From assembly GCF_039955095.1 (NCBI RefSeq), contig NZ_CP154878.1:1612001-1676000 (forward strand): 64,000 nt of DNA. Reading direction: 5' to 3'. This document shows positions 36,701 to 45,492 of the stretch, in pieces. The position numbers and the translations under genes are program-made. The notes beneath the pieces are model-generated. The model saw nothing but the letters and a program-made list of their open reading frames with translations. It was not told where the DNA came from and ran no database searches. The DNA comes from Limosilactobacillus sp. WILCCON 0051. GTDB taxonomy: Bacteria > Bacillota > Bacilli > Lactobacillales > Lactobacillaceae. Numbering within the stretch: position 1 is the first letter of the stretch; every line of letters starts with the position of its first letter.

Positions 36701-37270
36701 TCGGTTGAGGTTTTCTCGCGTCGTATCCAGGCGTTTTTCAGCAGTTGCCTTATTTTGTTTATATTTTGATACTCCGGCGGCCGTTTCAATAATGGCACGG
36801 CGATCAGCGGGCTTGCCATTAAAAATCTCGGCAATCCGGCCTTGTGAGATCACGGAGAACGACTCGCGACCAACACCAGAGTCAACAAACAGATCAACAA
36901 TATCTCTTAAGCGAACCTGCTGACTGTTGATCAAATATTCGCTGTCGCCATTTCGATACAGCTTGCGCGTGATCTTGAGCTCGGAAAAATCACTGTTCAG
37001 ATAATGATCACTGTTGTCAAAGGCAATCGAAACCAGTGCCCGATTTAGTGGCGCACGGTCTTCAGAACCATTAAAGATGACATCCGCCATTTTATTACCA
37101 CGCAGAGTTTTGGCTGACTGCTCACCCAAAACCCAGCGAATGGCCTCGATGATATTTGACTTCCCACTGCCATTGGGGCCAATGATCCCGGTCATTCCCG
37201 GACGAAATTCAATTGTTGTTGGTTGGGCAAATGACTTAAAGCCATCCAACGTTAGCGACAATAAGCGCAT
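33707..37270 (-). CDS. smc: Chromosome partition protein SMC
   Basis: A 1187-residue SMC ATPase that forms the condensin core with ScpA/B. The head is split: N-terminal Walker A GIIGPNGSGKSN (about 29-40), two very long Gln/Ala-rich coiled coils (about 165-490 and 670-1000), and a hinge between them (about 500-650, GPVSELIKVP to GAMTGGASRSQR). The C-terminal signature LSGGEKALTAIALLF and Walker B FAILDEPEAALDEVN complete the head. Length is standard. It lies between rnc and ftsY, the usual order. Confidence 0.98.
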   Translation of the reverse strand: MRLLSLTLDGFKSFAQPTTIEFRPGMTGIIGPNGSGKSNIIEAIRWVLGEQSAKTLRGNKMADVIFNGSEDRAPLNRALVSIAFDNSDHYLNSDFSELKITRKLYRNGDSEYLINSQQVRLRDIVDLFVDSGVGRESFSVISQGRIAEIFNGKPADRRAIIETAAGVSKYKQNKATAEKRLDTTRENLNRVNDIVAELEDQLEPLAEQSALAQDYLEQKGKFDLLDKTRTVRELDSNQAALKQIVAKQEKAQAMAAEYDEQAKEAAQTLAQQQAQQKRLLVVKDELQQKILDATTIIGKLNSKQSLSSVRLEQRENEKQRLLARQKELKQQLAATEEALMQQDQAIADQQQAIKEHQKALNEAKSQSAEQRAQQLAQELESMRDQQVDLMQKQAAAHNQQTFLQRSHEQALNQYQQHSDELKNVRERLENAQQNADQQAQLVIAAQKEQQVKTQQLDQEKAQQAQLQTQYEQVQQSWYQALGDVRSCQNRVKNYQAMAADYTGYYSGVQNVLKQRRQFNGLYGPVSELIKVPQAYTTALETVLGGQLQHLVVATQNDGKQIINYLVRQRGGRATILPLDTLRGGYQPRNLARLRTLPGFVGRASELIQYDPRFQVVIDHLLSNTIVADNLDHATLLAKEGQHQVRVITLDGQLINTSGAMTGGASRSQRIGLLSQQQMVEKMKQELQVQQQRSSELEQKVSQLEQARRSNQQTLAALQNETAQANQKLSEAKANQQLADSQLAELKRQLKALDYQANAAGNPDQFAQEMAAAKQNEQQLADELTQLKVTMEKIKQQQNDLQNNASAQLEQLHEMQQWLAVARERLRQAKEQRAELQTRQENANEQLASLEQQLQALDHDDQLQADDRQTTAAALAEAQQQLHDAQDQLKASDEKLTTLNDQLQDANEQNDRLQALQRAAIEDLSGIKSQRARLEMQIDQGLNRLSETYSMTLADARQELSPLPDDELNRQLKLLKRGLDELGPVNTGAIQEYERISERYDFLSGQKADLEKARDQLKETMDAMDEQVKTRFIKTFKEVSAAFTETFATIFEGGQAKLVLTDPDDVLTSGVDIMAQPPGKRNQQLSLLSGGEKALTAIALLFAILKVRPVPFAILDEPEAALDEVNVDRFAKYLSRFGEDGPQFIVITHRKGTMMNANVLYGVTMQESGVSKMVSVDVEEALNSDDRN

Positions 37271-37286
37271 CGGGATTCCCTGCCTT

Positions 37287-38012
37287 TTAGTTATTTTTGC
37301 GCAGCTGATTCAAAGCTGCCTGTGCCGCCTGCATTTCAGCGTGCTTCTTTGAGCTGCCGATCCCTTGAGCAATCGGTTCGCCATTTACGCTGACGCTGAC
37401 TTTAAACTGCGGATCGTTTTCAGTACCGGCTTCGCTGAGGAGATGGTATTCAATATCGACATCCCCGTTGCGCTGCAAGAATTCCTGCAGACTGGTCTTG
37501 GCATCAACGGCGTGGTCAAACCAACCCATATCCAGTTTCGGGAAGATGACGCGGTGAATGAACTTTTCCACGGCATCGCGACCCTGATCCAGATACAAAG
37601 CACCAATAAAAGCTTCGAAAATGTCACACAGCAGACTGGCCCGCTGCCGAGCGCCGGCCATTTCCTCACCATGCCCCAGACGAATATATTGATCAAAGTG
37701 ACATTCCTTGGCAAACTTGGAAAAACTGTCCTCGCACACCATTGCTGCCCGCAGTCGCGTCAATTTACCCTGCGGCAGCTCGGGAAAACGCTTATAGATA
37801 TATTCCGAAACAAACAGCTGCAAAACTGCATCACCCAAAAACTCGATCCGCTCATAGTATTTCAGTCCCTGGTGCGGATGCTCATTGACGTATGATGCCT
37901 GCGTAAAGGCCTCTGCTAAAAGATCCGGATTATTGAAATGAATGCCAAACTCTTTGGCAAGATAGTCTTCTAGTTCTTTAATGAGAAAAACTTCCTTTCG
38001 TGTAATTTCCAT
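37287..38012 (-). CDS. rnc: Ribonuclease III
   Basis: Cleaves double-stranded RNA in rRNA and mRNA processing. The catalytic domain has the signature YERIEFLGDAVLQL and the metal site glutamate in LLCDIFEAFIGALYLD; a double-stranded RNA-binding domain fills about 165-235 (SLQEFLQRNGD, then GSSKKHAEMQAAQAAL). The ATG at 38012 is given as the safe start, but its upstream sequence is only the T-tract of a terminator. An ATT at 37982 has AAAGGAAG eight bases before it and aligns better with the usual N terminus ((M)KELEDYLAKEFG). The true start is therefore unsettled. Confidence 0.95.
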   Translation of the reverse strand: MEITRKEVFLIKELEDYLAKEFGIHFNNPDLLAEAFTQASYVNEHPHQGLKYYERIEFLGDAVLQLFVSEYIYKRFPELPQGKLTRLRAAMVCEDSFSKFAKECHFDQYIRLGHGEEMAGARQRASLLCDIFEAFIGALYLDQGRDAVEKFIHRVIFPKLDMGWFDHAVDAKTSLQEFLQRNGDVDIEYHLLSEAGTENDPQFKVSVSVNGEPIAQGIGSSKKHAEMQAAQAALNQLRKNN

Positions 38013-38013
38013 T

Positions 38014-38054
38014 GAAAAAAAGACCGCCGACAAAGTAATGCTTCATCGCGGTCC
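38014..38054 (-). terminator. Hairpin between acpP and rnc
   Basis: On the minus strand GACCGC pairs with GCGGTC (with G-rich extension) and is followed by seven T, ending two bases before the rnc ATG. Confidence 0.65.
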
Positions 38055-38066
38055 CGGTGATTTTGC

Positions 38067-38318
38067 TTATTTTTTGTCCTGTTGATGGGCAGCGATGTAA
38101 TCAACCACTTCACCGATCGTGCTGAGCTTTTCGGCTTCGCTGTCTTCGATTTCAGCACCAAAAGTATCTTCGACTTCCAGAACGAATTCTACAAAGTCGA
38201 TGGAATCGGCATCCAGGTCGGTCTTTAAGTTCAGGTCTTCCGTAATCTTAGCCCGGTCAATGTCAAAGTGATCGGCTACGATTGATGAGACCTTGTCAAA
38301 GATTTCCTTTTTATCCAT
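38067..38318 (-). CDS. acpP: Acyl carrier protein
   Basis: An 83-residue, very acidic carrier. The phosphopantetheine serine is in DADSIDFVEFVLEVE at about residue 38-39 (usual DSLD becomes DSID). It carries growing fatty acids and supplies acyl chains to PlsX, whose gene is directly upstream. The length is standard. ATG is preceded by a short AGGTAGA-type site. Confidence 0.96.
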   Translation of the reverse strand: MDKKEIFDKVSSIVADHFDIDRAKITEDLNLKTDLDADSIDFVEFVLEVEDTFGAEIEDSEAEKLSTIGEVVDYIAAHQQDKK

Positions 38319-38367
38319 CGTCTGTTCTACCTCACAATTTTATTTTGAACTAACTTTTCCTATTGTA

Positions 38368-39399
38368 TTAGTTTTTCGGCTGATTGTCCATGTTTTCCTC
38401 GGGACTGAAGTAGTCAACGGCTTCTTTTATAATGCCGGTCTGGATCATGGTGCGAATCTGGCCAATCGTATTCTTGACCGCAACGGCATCAGCAGAGCCA
38501 TGCGTCTTAACGACTGGTGCCTTCAAGCCAAGCAGTACGGCCCCGCCATAGGTCGAAGTGCTCATCTGCTTGGCAATGTTTTTAAAGACGGGCTTTAAGA
38601 ACAGGTAGCCGATCTTGGCCCGCAGACCGCCATTTAAGATCCCGTTTTTGATCAGCTTCAAAAACATCTTGGCAGTGCCTTCAGTAGCCTTCAGTGCCGC
38701 GTTGGCCGTCCAGCCGTCGCTGACTACGACATCGGCCTTGCCAACCAGCAAGTCGCCGGCTTCCACGTTGCCGATAAAATTCAGATTGTCTTCAGCCTTA
38801 AGCAGCTGGTGAACTTCTTTATGCAGCCGGTCGCCCTTGTCTTCTTCTGCACCGTTGTTGAGCAGTGCCACCCGTGGATTTTCGATTCCCAGCACGCTTT
38901 CGGCATAGAAACGGCCCAAATGAGCATACTGAACCAGATTGCGCTCCTTGGCCTCGGCATTAGCGCCACAATCCAAGTAGACAAAACTGTGCCGTGAGCT
39001 GCCTGGCTCCGCAATCGGCAAAACGCTGGTCAGACCTGGCCGATCGATTCCCTTAATGCGGCCGACGATCAGCAGGCCCGCTGCCAGGATCGCGCCGGTA
39101 TTGCCAGCTGAAAAGAAGGCATCGGCCTGCCCTTCCTTAACGGCTTGCGCGGCCCGTACGATCGAGGAATCCTTTTTGCGGCGAATGGCCTTGACTGGTT
39201 CTTCGCCCATTTCGATTTCTTCAGTGGTTTTTACCAAATGCAGCCGCGTCTGATTCTTAATCAGCGGTTCAACTTTTTGCGGATCTCCGTACAGATCGAA
39301 TTCCAAATCGGCATACTGATCACGGGCTGCTTCAACTCCAGCAACGATTGCCTGGGGTGCGTGGTCGCCGCCCATGGCATCTACGGCAATTTTAATCAT
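38368..39399 (-). CDS. plsX: Phosphate acyltransferase PlsX
   Basis: A 343-residue enzyme turning acyl-ACP into acyl-phosphate for phospholipid synthesis. Family blocks: IKIAVDAMGGDHAPQAIV at the start, SAGNTGAILA (about 98-107), YLDCGANAE and VSDGWTANAALKA. It ends in a charged tail (NMDNQPKN). AAGGAGAAG lies before the ATG, and it is followed by acpP as in most Firmicutes. Confidence 0.97.
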   Translation of the reverse strand: MIKIAVDAMGGDHAPQAIVAGVEAARDQYADLEFDLYGDPQKVEPLIKNQTRLHLVKTTEEIEMGEEPVKAIRRKKDSSIVRAAQAVKEGQADAFFSAGNTGAILAAGLLIVGRIKGIDRPGLTSVLPIAEPGSSRHSFVYLDCGANAEAKERNLVQYAHLGRFYAESVLGIENPRVALLNNGAEEDKGDRLHKEVHQLLKAEDNLNFIGNVEAGDLLVGKADVVVSDGWTANAALKATEGTAKMFLKLIKNGILNGGLRAKIGYLFLKPVFKNIAKQMSTSTYGGAVLLGLKAPVVKTHGSADAVAVKNTIGQIRTMIQTGIIKEAVDYFSPEENMDNQPKN

Positions 39400-39411
39400 T
39401 TTCTCTTCTCC

Positions 39412-41442
39412 TTAATCAAAGTGCGTTTCCAGCTGGTGACGTTTTAAATACAGTACCAGCGGCTGATTTTCATCTTTTTCATCCCAATGCGGTGCAGCCA
39501 AGAGCGCGCCTGCGTCAGCCCGCGCCGTCTGCAGCATCTTCAAGTCCCCAATTGGATCGCCGACTTTAAACTGCGGTAAGCCTGACTGGTTGGTTCCTAA
39601 GACATCGCCTGAACCTCTAAGCTCCAAGTCGCGCTGAGCAACGGCAAAACCATCTGTCGTTTCGGTCATGGTCTGCATCCGGGCCTGACCATCCTCAGTT
39701 TTTGGATCAGCAATCAGCAGACAATAGCTCTGCCGCTGTCCACGCCCGACACGACCGCGCAATTGATGCAGCTGGGCCAGCCCAAAACGATCCGCGTCAT
39801 AGATCAGCATGACCGTGGCATTTGGATTGTCGACACCGACTTCAATGACGGTCGTTGCCACCAGTACCTGCAGCTGATTGTCCTTAAACTGCTGCATAAC
39901 CGCTGCTTTTTCATCACTGCTCATCCGACCATGCAGCAGTCCAACTCGGTAGTCGGGCGCGAAATATTCGGCAAATTTTTCATAGAGGTCGGTCGCATTT
40001 TTTACATCGATTGATTCCGACTGTTCAATCAATGGGCTGACTACATAAACCTGCGCGCCGTCTGCCAGCTGTTCTTTTAAAAACGACAGCGCGGCTCCGC
40101 TCTGATTTTCCCGCAGCCAACGCGTCTCAATCGGCTTGCGGCCAGCTGGCAACTGGTCAATGATTGAAACGTCCATCTCGCCATAGGTTGTAATTGCCAG
40201 CGTCCGTGGAATCGGCGTGGCCGTCATTGCCAAGACATCCGGATTCTCGCCTTTTTCGCGCAGCAGCTGCCGTTGACGAACCCCAAACCGGTGCTGCTCA
40301 TCAATAATCGCCAGCCCCAGATTGGCATAATCAACCTTGTCTTGAATCAAAGCATGCGTACCAACAACCAGATTAATGGTTCCCGCTTTAATCTCATTAA
40401 GCAGCTGCTTATGCTGCTTTGCGGTCATTGACCCGGTTAAAAGACCGACGCTGACATGCGTGCCTTCAAAAATATCGGTCAGTTTGGCAGCATGCTGGGC
40501 CGCCAAAATCTCGGTTGGCGCCATCAAAGCAGCCTGGTAGCCGGCATTAACCGTGGCTGCAATTGCCAGCGCGGCGACGATTGTTTTGCCTGACCCCACG
40601 TCGCCTTGTAAGAGACGGTTCATCTGGTAAGGCGCGCGCAGGTCGCGGCAGATCTCATTGACCGAGCGTTTCTGTGCGTCAGTCAGCTCAAAGGGAATCG
40701 TTTTGATAAATTCCTTGAGTTCCTGATTGTTATACAGAATCTGATTGCCATCGTCTTGCCGGTGCGCCCGTCGAATTGCCTGCAGTCTCAGCTGAAACAA
40801 GAAGAATTCTTCGTAGGCAGCTGTTTTTTGCGCCTGCTTGGCAACAAAAGGCGTGGTTGGCCAATGCATCTGCTTGATCATTTCACGGCGCTCCATCAGC
40901 TGATAGCGCTGGCGCAGCGAAATCGGCAGCAGCGTTGCAATGACGTCTTTATATTGATCATAGGCCTGTTTGATCAACTTACGCAGTGTTTTTTGTGAAA
41001 CATGCTTGTTGGCTGGATAGATCGCGCCCAATTCACGCTCTTGATTCTGCGTAAACAATTTGCTTCCCAGAATCTGCTGACGCGCGGCATCCCATTTTCC
41101 CTGCACGGTAACATGGGTATTTAGGATAATACTGTTTTTTAAATATGGCTGATTGAAAAAAGTCGTCAAGACAACGTTGCGATCAACCAACAGCCGAAAG
41201 CTCAAGCGGTTGCGCCGATAGCCGTACCGCGTCAAAACCGGTTCCGAGCTAACTGTCCCATGCACCGTTACTTTTTGACGATCCTTGGCAGCACTCAGAT
41301 CAGTCGGGGCAAAGTCATCATAGCGTGAAGGAAAGTACGTCAATAGATCCTCAACCGTTTTAATGTCTAAAGTCGCCAGTGCCTCAACCGTTTTCGGGCC
41401 AACCCCTTTTAGGCAGCCAACTGGATCCTGCAGACTTTTCAA
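39412..41442 (-). CDS. recG: ATP-dependent DNA helicase RecG
   Basis: A 676-residue branch-migrating helicase for stalled forks. N-terminal wedge/OB domain about 1-160 (HGTVSSEPVLTRYGYRRNRL), Walker A LLQGDVGSGKTIVAALA (about 284-300), DEQHRFGVRQR as motif II (IDEQH), TATPIPRTLA as motif III, and QLRGRVGRG as motif VI. The start is TTG at 41442, because AAAAGGGGG lies seven bases upstream; the longer frame has none. It is part of the asp23-like, fakA-like, recG, plsX run. Confidence 0.96.
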   Translation of the reverse strand: MKSLQDPVGCLKGVGPKTVEALATLDIKTVEDLLTYFPSRYDDFAPTDLSAAKDRQKVTVHGTVSSEPVLTRYGYRRNRLSFRLLVDRNVVLTTFFNQPYLKNSIILNTHVTVQGKWDAARQQILGSKLFTQNQERELGAIYPANKHVSQKTLRKLIKQAYDQYKDVIATLLPISLRQRYQLMERREMIKQMHWPTTPFVAKQAQKTAAYEEFFLFQLRLQAIRRAHRQDDGNQILYNNQELKEFIKTIPFELTDAQKRSVNEICRDLRAPYQMNRLLQGDVGSGKTIVAALAIAATVNAGYQAALMAPTEILAAQHAAKLTDIFEGTHVSVGLLTGSMTAKQHKQLLNEIKAGTINLVVGTHALIQDKVDYANLGLAIIDEQHRFGVRQRQLLREKGENPDVLAMTATPIPRTLAITTYGEMDVSIIDQLPAGRKPIETRWLRENQSGAALSFLKEQLADGAQVYVVSPLIEQSESIDVKNATDLYEKFAEYFAPDYRVGLLHGRMSSDEKAAVMQQFKDNQLQVLVATTVIEVGVDNPNATVMLIYDADRFGLAQLHQLRGRVGRGQRQSYCLLIADPKTEDGQARMQTMTETTDGFAVAQRDLELRGSGDVLGTNQSGLPQFKVGDPIGDLKMLQTARADAGALLAAPHWDEKDENQPLVLYLKRHQLETHFD

Positions 41443-41527
41443 ACGAACGCCCCCTTTTAATGCTGGTAAAAAAAGCCGCATCGCCTGCTGACGACACGAC
41501 TTGATTACGCCAATTCAGCGCTGATAA

Positions 41528-43225
41528 TTATTCAACCGAAATCAGGTATGGGTAGACCGGCTGACCACCATCATAGATCTGAACGTCTAATTCGTCATCA
41601 ACGGCCAAAATAGCTTCCTTGATGGCTTCAGCAGTTTCTTTATCGCCATCGACCCCATAAAGAATCGTAACGATCTCGCTGTCTTCATCCAGCATCTGCT
41701 TAACCATTTCGATTGCTGCCGTTTTAACATCAGCCGCCGTATTGACGATCTTGCCATCCACGATTCCCATGAAATCATCTTTCTTGATCGTTTGACCATC
41801 AATCGTCGTATCACGAACCGCGTTGGTAACCTCGCCGCTCTTAACCATATCCAGATTGCCTTCCATGTTGGCCTGGTTTTCTGCCAGGTCAGCTTCTGGA
41901 TTGAATTCCAGCATTGCGCTCATGCCTTGCGCAATCGTCTTGGCATGAACGACCTTAGTTGGAATGTCGGCAACTTCGGCAGCTTGATCGGCAGCCATAA
42001 AGATGTTGCCATTATCAGGCAATACCAAGGCCTGCTTAGCACCGCTTTCGTTGATGGCCTCGGCAATTTCTTGAATGCTTGGATTCATGGTCTGACCACC
42101 GTTGATCACATGGGTTACGCCAAGACTTTCCAGCAGCTTGGCAATCCCATCGCCAGAGGCTACGGCAATCACTGCTGTATCCAGAGCTGGCTTTTCGGCT
42201 TCCTTGGCCTTTTCAAGCGGTGTCGGCTCGCCTTCGTCCTTTTCCATGATCTCTTCTTGCTGCCAACGCATATTGTCAACCTTGACCGTCTGCAGATCAC
42301 CAAACTGCTGACCCCATGAAAGCACCTTGCCTGGGAATTCAGTATGAACGTGAACCTTGACAACCTCATCGTCATTAATGACCAACAGACTGTCGCCCAG
42401 CTTGGCCAGGTAGTTATAGAAGGTGTCATAGTCAAATTTTTGCGTTACCTGCTTGCCACGGCCAATTCGAACCATCATCTGCGTGCAGTAGCCGTACTTG
42501 ATGTCATTCGGATCCAGCTTACCCTGTGCACTTTGATGGTGCTTGGCATTGATCATTTCATCGATTTGAGCATTATCCGGCTTAACCAGGTCGTTTTCCG
42601 CAACCTTGCCGCTTAATGATTCATAAAAGGCCTGCAAAACAAACACCAGCCCTTGACCACCAGAATCAACCACACCGACTTCCTTGAGCACCGGCAGCAG
42701 GTCCGGCGTCTTTTTCAAGGCTTCTTCACTGGCATTGTAGATTTTTTCCATAATGTCAACCAGATCGTCATTCCCAGCCTTGACCTCATTTAAGCCAGCT
42801 TGAGCCGATTCGCGAACAACCGTCAGAATCGTCCCTTCCGTTGGCTTCATAACTGCCTTGTAGGCCGTTTGAGCACCATTGGCATAGGCGTCAACAAAAT
42901 CTTTGGCTGACAATTCCTGCTTATCGGCACAGCCCTTGGCAAAACCACGGAAAATCTGCGACAGGATAACGCCGGAATTGCCCCGGGCACCCATTAAAAG
43001 ACCTTTAGCCAGTGCCTGTGCCAAATCGCCAACACCGGTACTGGTAGCTTCACGCTCATACTTGGCACCGCTGGCCATTGACATACTCATGTTGGTTCCC
43101 GTGTCGCCATCTGGAACCGGGAATACATTTAACGAATTAATGAATTCGGCTTGAGCGTTCAGTTTGGCGGCTGCCGCCTGAACCATCTTGCCAAATTCGA
43201 GATTAGTAATCTTGGTAACTGTCAA
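41528..43225 (-). CDS. fakA: DAK2-domain fatty acid kinase subunit (FakA/YloV)
   Basis: A 565-residue protein of the FakA (YloV) type, the ATP-binding subunit that phosphorylates exogenous fatty acids held by a FakB (DegV) partner. It has an N-terminal DhaL/DAK2 domain (VFPVPDGDTGTNMS at about 36-49, GARGNSGVILSQIFRG), a middle domain, and a C-terminal YloV domain (about 330-565). TTG at 43225 is preferred: GGGAGG is eight bases upstream. No fakB lies in the window. Order with asp23-like and recG is conserved. Confidence 0.9.
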   Translation of the reverse strand: MTVTKITNLEFGKMVQAAAAKLNAQAEFINSLNVFPVPDGDTGTNMSMSMASGAKYEREATSTGVGDLAQALAKGLLMGARGNSGVILSQIFRGFAKGCADKQELSAKDFVDAYANGAQTAYKAVMKPTEGTILTVVRESAQAGLNEVKAGNDDLVDIMEKIYNASEEALKKTPDLLPVLKEVGVVDSGGQGLVFVLQAFYESLSGKVAENDLVKPDNAQIDEMINAKHHQSAQGKLDPNDIKYGYCTQMMVRIGRGKQVTQKFDYDTFYNYLAKLGDSLLVINDDEVVKVHVHTEFPGKVLSWGQQFGDLQTVKVDNMRWQQEEIMEKDEGEPTPLEKAKEAEKPALDTAVIAVASGDGIAKLLESLGVTHVINGGQTMNPSIQEIAEAINESGAKQALVLPDNGNIFMAADQAAEVADIPTKVVHAKTIAQGMSAMLEFNPEADLAENQANMEGNLDMVKSGEVTNAVRDTTIDGQTIKKDDFMGIVDGKIVNTAADVKTAAIEMVKQMLDEDSEIVTILYGVDGDKETAEAIKEAILAVDDELDVQIYDGGQPVYPYLISVE

Positions 43226-43249
43226 AATCAATTCCTCCCGTGGCACGTC

Positions 43250-43615
43250 TTAATCATCGCCCAAAACGCGAACGCCTTGAACGTATACATTGACCGCATT
43301 GGCCGTGACGCCCAGCATGGATTCGAGGTTGTACTTGACCTTTTCTTGGACGCTCTTAGACACTTCTGAAATCTTCGTGCCATAGCCAACAATGATATTA
43401 ACGTCAACGGAAACGCCATTGTCTTGCTGACGAACAACAACGCCCTTGCTGTAGCTGTCATGCCGCAGGATCTGGTTGACGCCATCTTTTAATGGATTGC
43501 GACTGGCCATCCCTACTACGCCATAGTTGTCGGTAGCGGCGCCGCCTACGACCGTTGAGATCACATCATTAGCAATATCGATCGTGCCAGACTTTGTTTT
43601 AATCTTAACTGCCAT
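43250..43615 (-). CDS. Asp23/Gls24-family envelope stress protein (YloU-like)
   Basis: A 121-residue Asp23-type protein. The signature VVGGAATDNYGVVGMASRN is at about 23-41, and SVDVNIIVGYGTKI with VNVYVQGVRVL near the end. Relatives associate with the membrane and respond to alkaline or envelope stress. ATG 43615 follows GGGAGG at nine bases. It is the normal upstream neighbour of fakA/yloV, 24 nt apart. Confidence 0.92.
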   Translation of the reverse strand: MAVKIKTKSGTIDIANDVISTVVGGAATDNYGVVGMASRNPLKDGVNQILRHDSYSKGVVVRQQDNGVSVDVNIIVGYGTKISEVSKSVQEKVKYNLESMLGVTANAVNVYVQGVRVLGDD

Positions 43616-43724
43616 CTTCAATGGCCTCCCTTAATCGTTTGTCATCAAGTTGATATCTCTATCATCTTACCATAGCACAGCAATGTCAAAAAGCAAATTA
43701 GCCCGCATTGCTTAAACCAATCGG

Positions 43725-43764
43725 CAAAAAAATAAGCCGCCCGCAAGGCGGACAGCCTATTTCT
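43725..43764 (-). terminator. rpmB terminator
   Basis: On the minus strand AATAGGCTGTCCGCC pairs with GGGCGGCTTATT around TTGC, and is followed by seven T. Confidence 0.85.
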
Positions 43765-43769
43765 TTGGA

Positions 43770-43955
43770 CTAAACCCGAGTCACTTTACCCGACTTCAGG
43801 GTACGTGCTGAAACGTAAACCTTCTTTGGCTTGCCATTTACCAAAATGGTAACCTTTTGCAGGTTTGGCTTCCAGGTACGACGACTTGAGTTAAGGGCGT
43901 GTGAACGCTTGTTGCCGAAGCGCGTCCGCTTACCGGTCATGAAATCCTTAGCCAT
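43770..43955 (-). CDS. rpmB: 50S ribosomal protein L28
   Basis: A 61-residue L28 ([20 protein letters not shown] start), full length with the usual [21 protein letters not shown] core. It has no zinc-binding cysteines, so it is the Cys-minus form. GAGGAGGG precedes the ATG; the longer frame upstream is rejected because homologues start at MAKD. It is monocistronic and lies next to the asp23-like gene as in many Firmicutes. Confidence 0.97.
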   Translation of the reverse strand: MAKDFMTGKRTRFGNKRSHALNSSRRTWKPNLQKVTILVNGKPKKVYVSARTLKSGKVTRV

Positions 43956-44071
43956 GTGGAACCCTCCTCTCCTCATCAGTTATTTTCTCCGCGCTGAGAT
44001 GCGCGCTGTAACTCACCTAAATAATTTACCATAGGGGGGCTTTCAATGCAATAGTTTTCTTTCAAGTATTT

Positions 44072-44755
44072 TCACTTGACACCCTTGAAAGGTCCCTGTG
44101 AATGGACATCACGGCTTTGAATAACAGCCACGACCCCACTGTCAAAAGAAAAATGATTGATCGTCCCGACAAACTCATTACTGGACCAAGAAATGGGCAG
44201 CGGGCTGTCAAAATGATCCAGATTGTACTTTTCATCAGGCAGGGTCAAACCAGTTACCGGCGTCAGATTGACAAAAGCCAGATACGGCATCTCGGGCACC
44301 TTATAAATCTCATAGCTGCCCGGTTCATAAAAATCAACCGTATTCTGACGATCAACCAGATGAATCTTCGCCAGGTACTTACGGTATGGCTCCATCAATG
44401 GCGTGTACAGGTTGGCCAGCAGCTGATCCAGGCGGCCACCCGTTGTACCCCAGATCGTGATTGAAGCCGGCTGGTAATATTTCATTGCCAGTAAAATACC
44501 GATCTGAGTATCGGTATAGTCTTTTTCTGGCGGATAGATATCTACTTTTTGGACCGCCGCTTTGACTCGCGCCAATTGCTCAGGCGTGCTGGAATCAAAG
44601 TCGCCAGCAGCATATTCGGGAACAATACCATGCTCAAGCAGTCTGGTTGCTCCTAAATCAACGCCCAGCCAAGTCTCAGAGCGATGATCAGCAACTTGAT
44701 CATAAGGAATCAGCGCTTCTGGCCCGCCAACCATAATGTTGATCTTTTCATTCAT
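44072..44755 (-). CDS. thiN: Thiamine pyrophosphokinase
   Basis: A 227-residue enzyme that moves pyrophosphate from ATP to thiamine. The family's N-terminal domain contains LGVDLGATRLLEHGIVPEYAAGDFDS (about 28-53), KDYTDTQIGILLA and GTTGGRLDQLLANL; the C-terminal beta domain binds thiamine. ATG 44755 has GAGAGG six bases before it, directly beyond the rpe terminator. It is last in the rsgA-rpe-thiN group, which is conserved. Confidence 0.95.
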   Translation of the reverse strand: MNEKINIMVGGPEALIPYDQVADHRSETWLGVDLGATRLLEHGIVPEYAAGDFDSSTPEQLARVKAAVQKVDIYPPEKDYTDTQIGILLAMKYYQPASITIWGTTGGRLDQLLANLYTPLMEPYRKYLAKIHLVDRQNTVDFYEPGSYEIYKVPEMPYLAFVNLTPVTGLTLPDEKYNLDHFDSPLPISWSSNEFVGTINHFSFDSGVVAVIQSRDVHSQGPFKGVK

Positions 44756-44767
44756 AAGCAGCCTCTC

Positions 44768-44800
44768 AAAAAACGTGACGAATCGCTTCGTCACGTTTTT
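44768..44800 (-). terminator. Terminator between rpe and thiN
   Basis: AAAACGTGACGAA and TTCGTCACGTTTT form a perfect 13-bp stem around TCGC with T-runs. thiN begins only 13 nt later, so it needs read-through or its own start. Confidence 0.9.
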
Positions 44801-44816
44801 AACCTAATTAATCTGA

Positions 44817-45470
44817 TTACTTAGTAGCGTCGCGCAGTGCTTGAATGCGAGCCAGTGGGTCTTCGGCATTGTAGACGTATGAACCGGCAACCGCAACCGT
44901 TGCGCCAGCCTTGTAGCAGTCAACAACCGTTTCATTGTTGATCCCGCCATCGATTTCAATGTCAAAGTCATAGCCGTTAGCTTTCTTGATTGCATCCAAT
45001 TCAGCAATCTTGGCAACCGTTTCTGGCAGGAATTTTTGACCGCCAAAGCCAGGGTTAACGGTCATTACCAATACTTGGTCAACCATGTGCAGAACCGGCT
45101 TGATCATTTCAACCGGCGTCCCTGGGTTGATCACGACTTCAGCATCCTTGCCCGCGTTCTTGATCAGCTGCAGAGCACGGTGAATGTGCGGCGTTGCTTC
45201 AACGTGAACGCCAATGTTGTCGGCACCTGCTTCTGCCATTGCTGGAATCAGGTGTTCAGGGTTTTGAACCATCATGTGAACGTCCAGGTACATGTCAGTG
45301 ATTTGACGAATTGCCTTTACAAAGCCTGGGCCATAGGAAATGCTTGGAACAAACGTGCCATCCATCACGTCAATGTGCAGTTCTTCAGCACCAGCCTGGT
45401 CAACCAGCTTAATGTCCTTTTCAAGATTCATGTAGTCTGCGCTCAAAATCGATGGTGCTACTTTAATCAT
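44817..45470 (-). CDS. rpe: Ribulose-phosphate 3-epimerase
   Basis: A 217-residue TIM-barrel enzyme interconverting ribulose-5-P and xylulose-5-P in the pentose phosphate/phosphoketolase pathway, which is central for heterofermenters. Signature blocks: VAPSILSADYMNLEKD, LHIDVMDGTFVPSISYGP, DVHMMVQNPE, MTVNPGFGGQKF and EIDGGINNETV. The ATG at 45470 follows GAGGG. Next to rsgA, as in most Firmicutes. Confidence 0.97.
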   Translation of the reverse strand: MIKVAPSILSADYMNLEKDIKLVDQAGAEELHIDVMDGTFVPSISYGPGFVKAIRQITDMYLDVHMMVQNPEHLIPAMAEAGADNIGVHVEATPHIHRALQLIKNAGKDAEVVINPGTPVEMIKPVLHMVDQVLVMTVNPGFGGQKFLPETVAKIAELDAIKKANGYDFDIEIDGGINNETVVDCYKAGATVAVAGSYVYNAEDPLARIQALRDATK

Positions 45471-45492
45471 AATCTTTTTCCCTCGTTTCAAT

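Noticed and set aside
44102-44755. TPP riboswitch before thiN
   Set aside because: thiN starts 13 nt after a terminator hairpin. No thi-box sequence is present.
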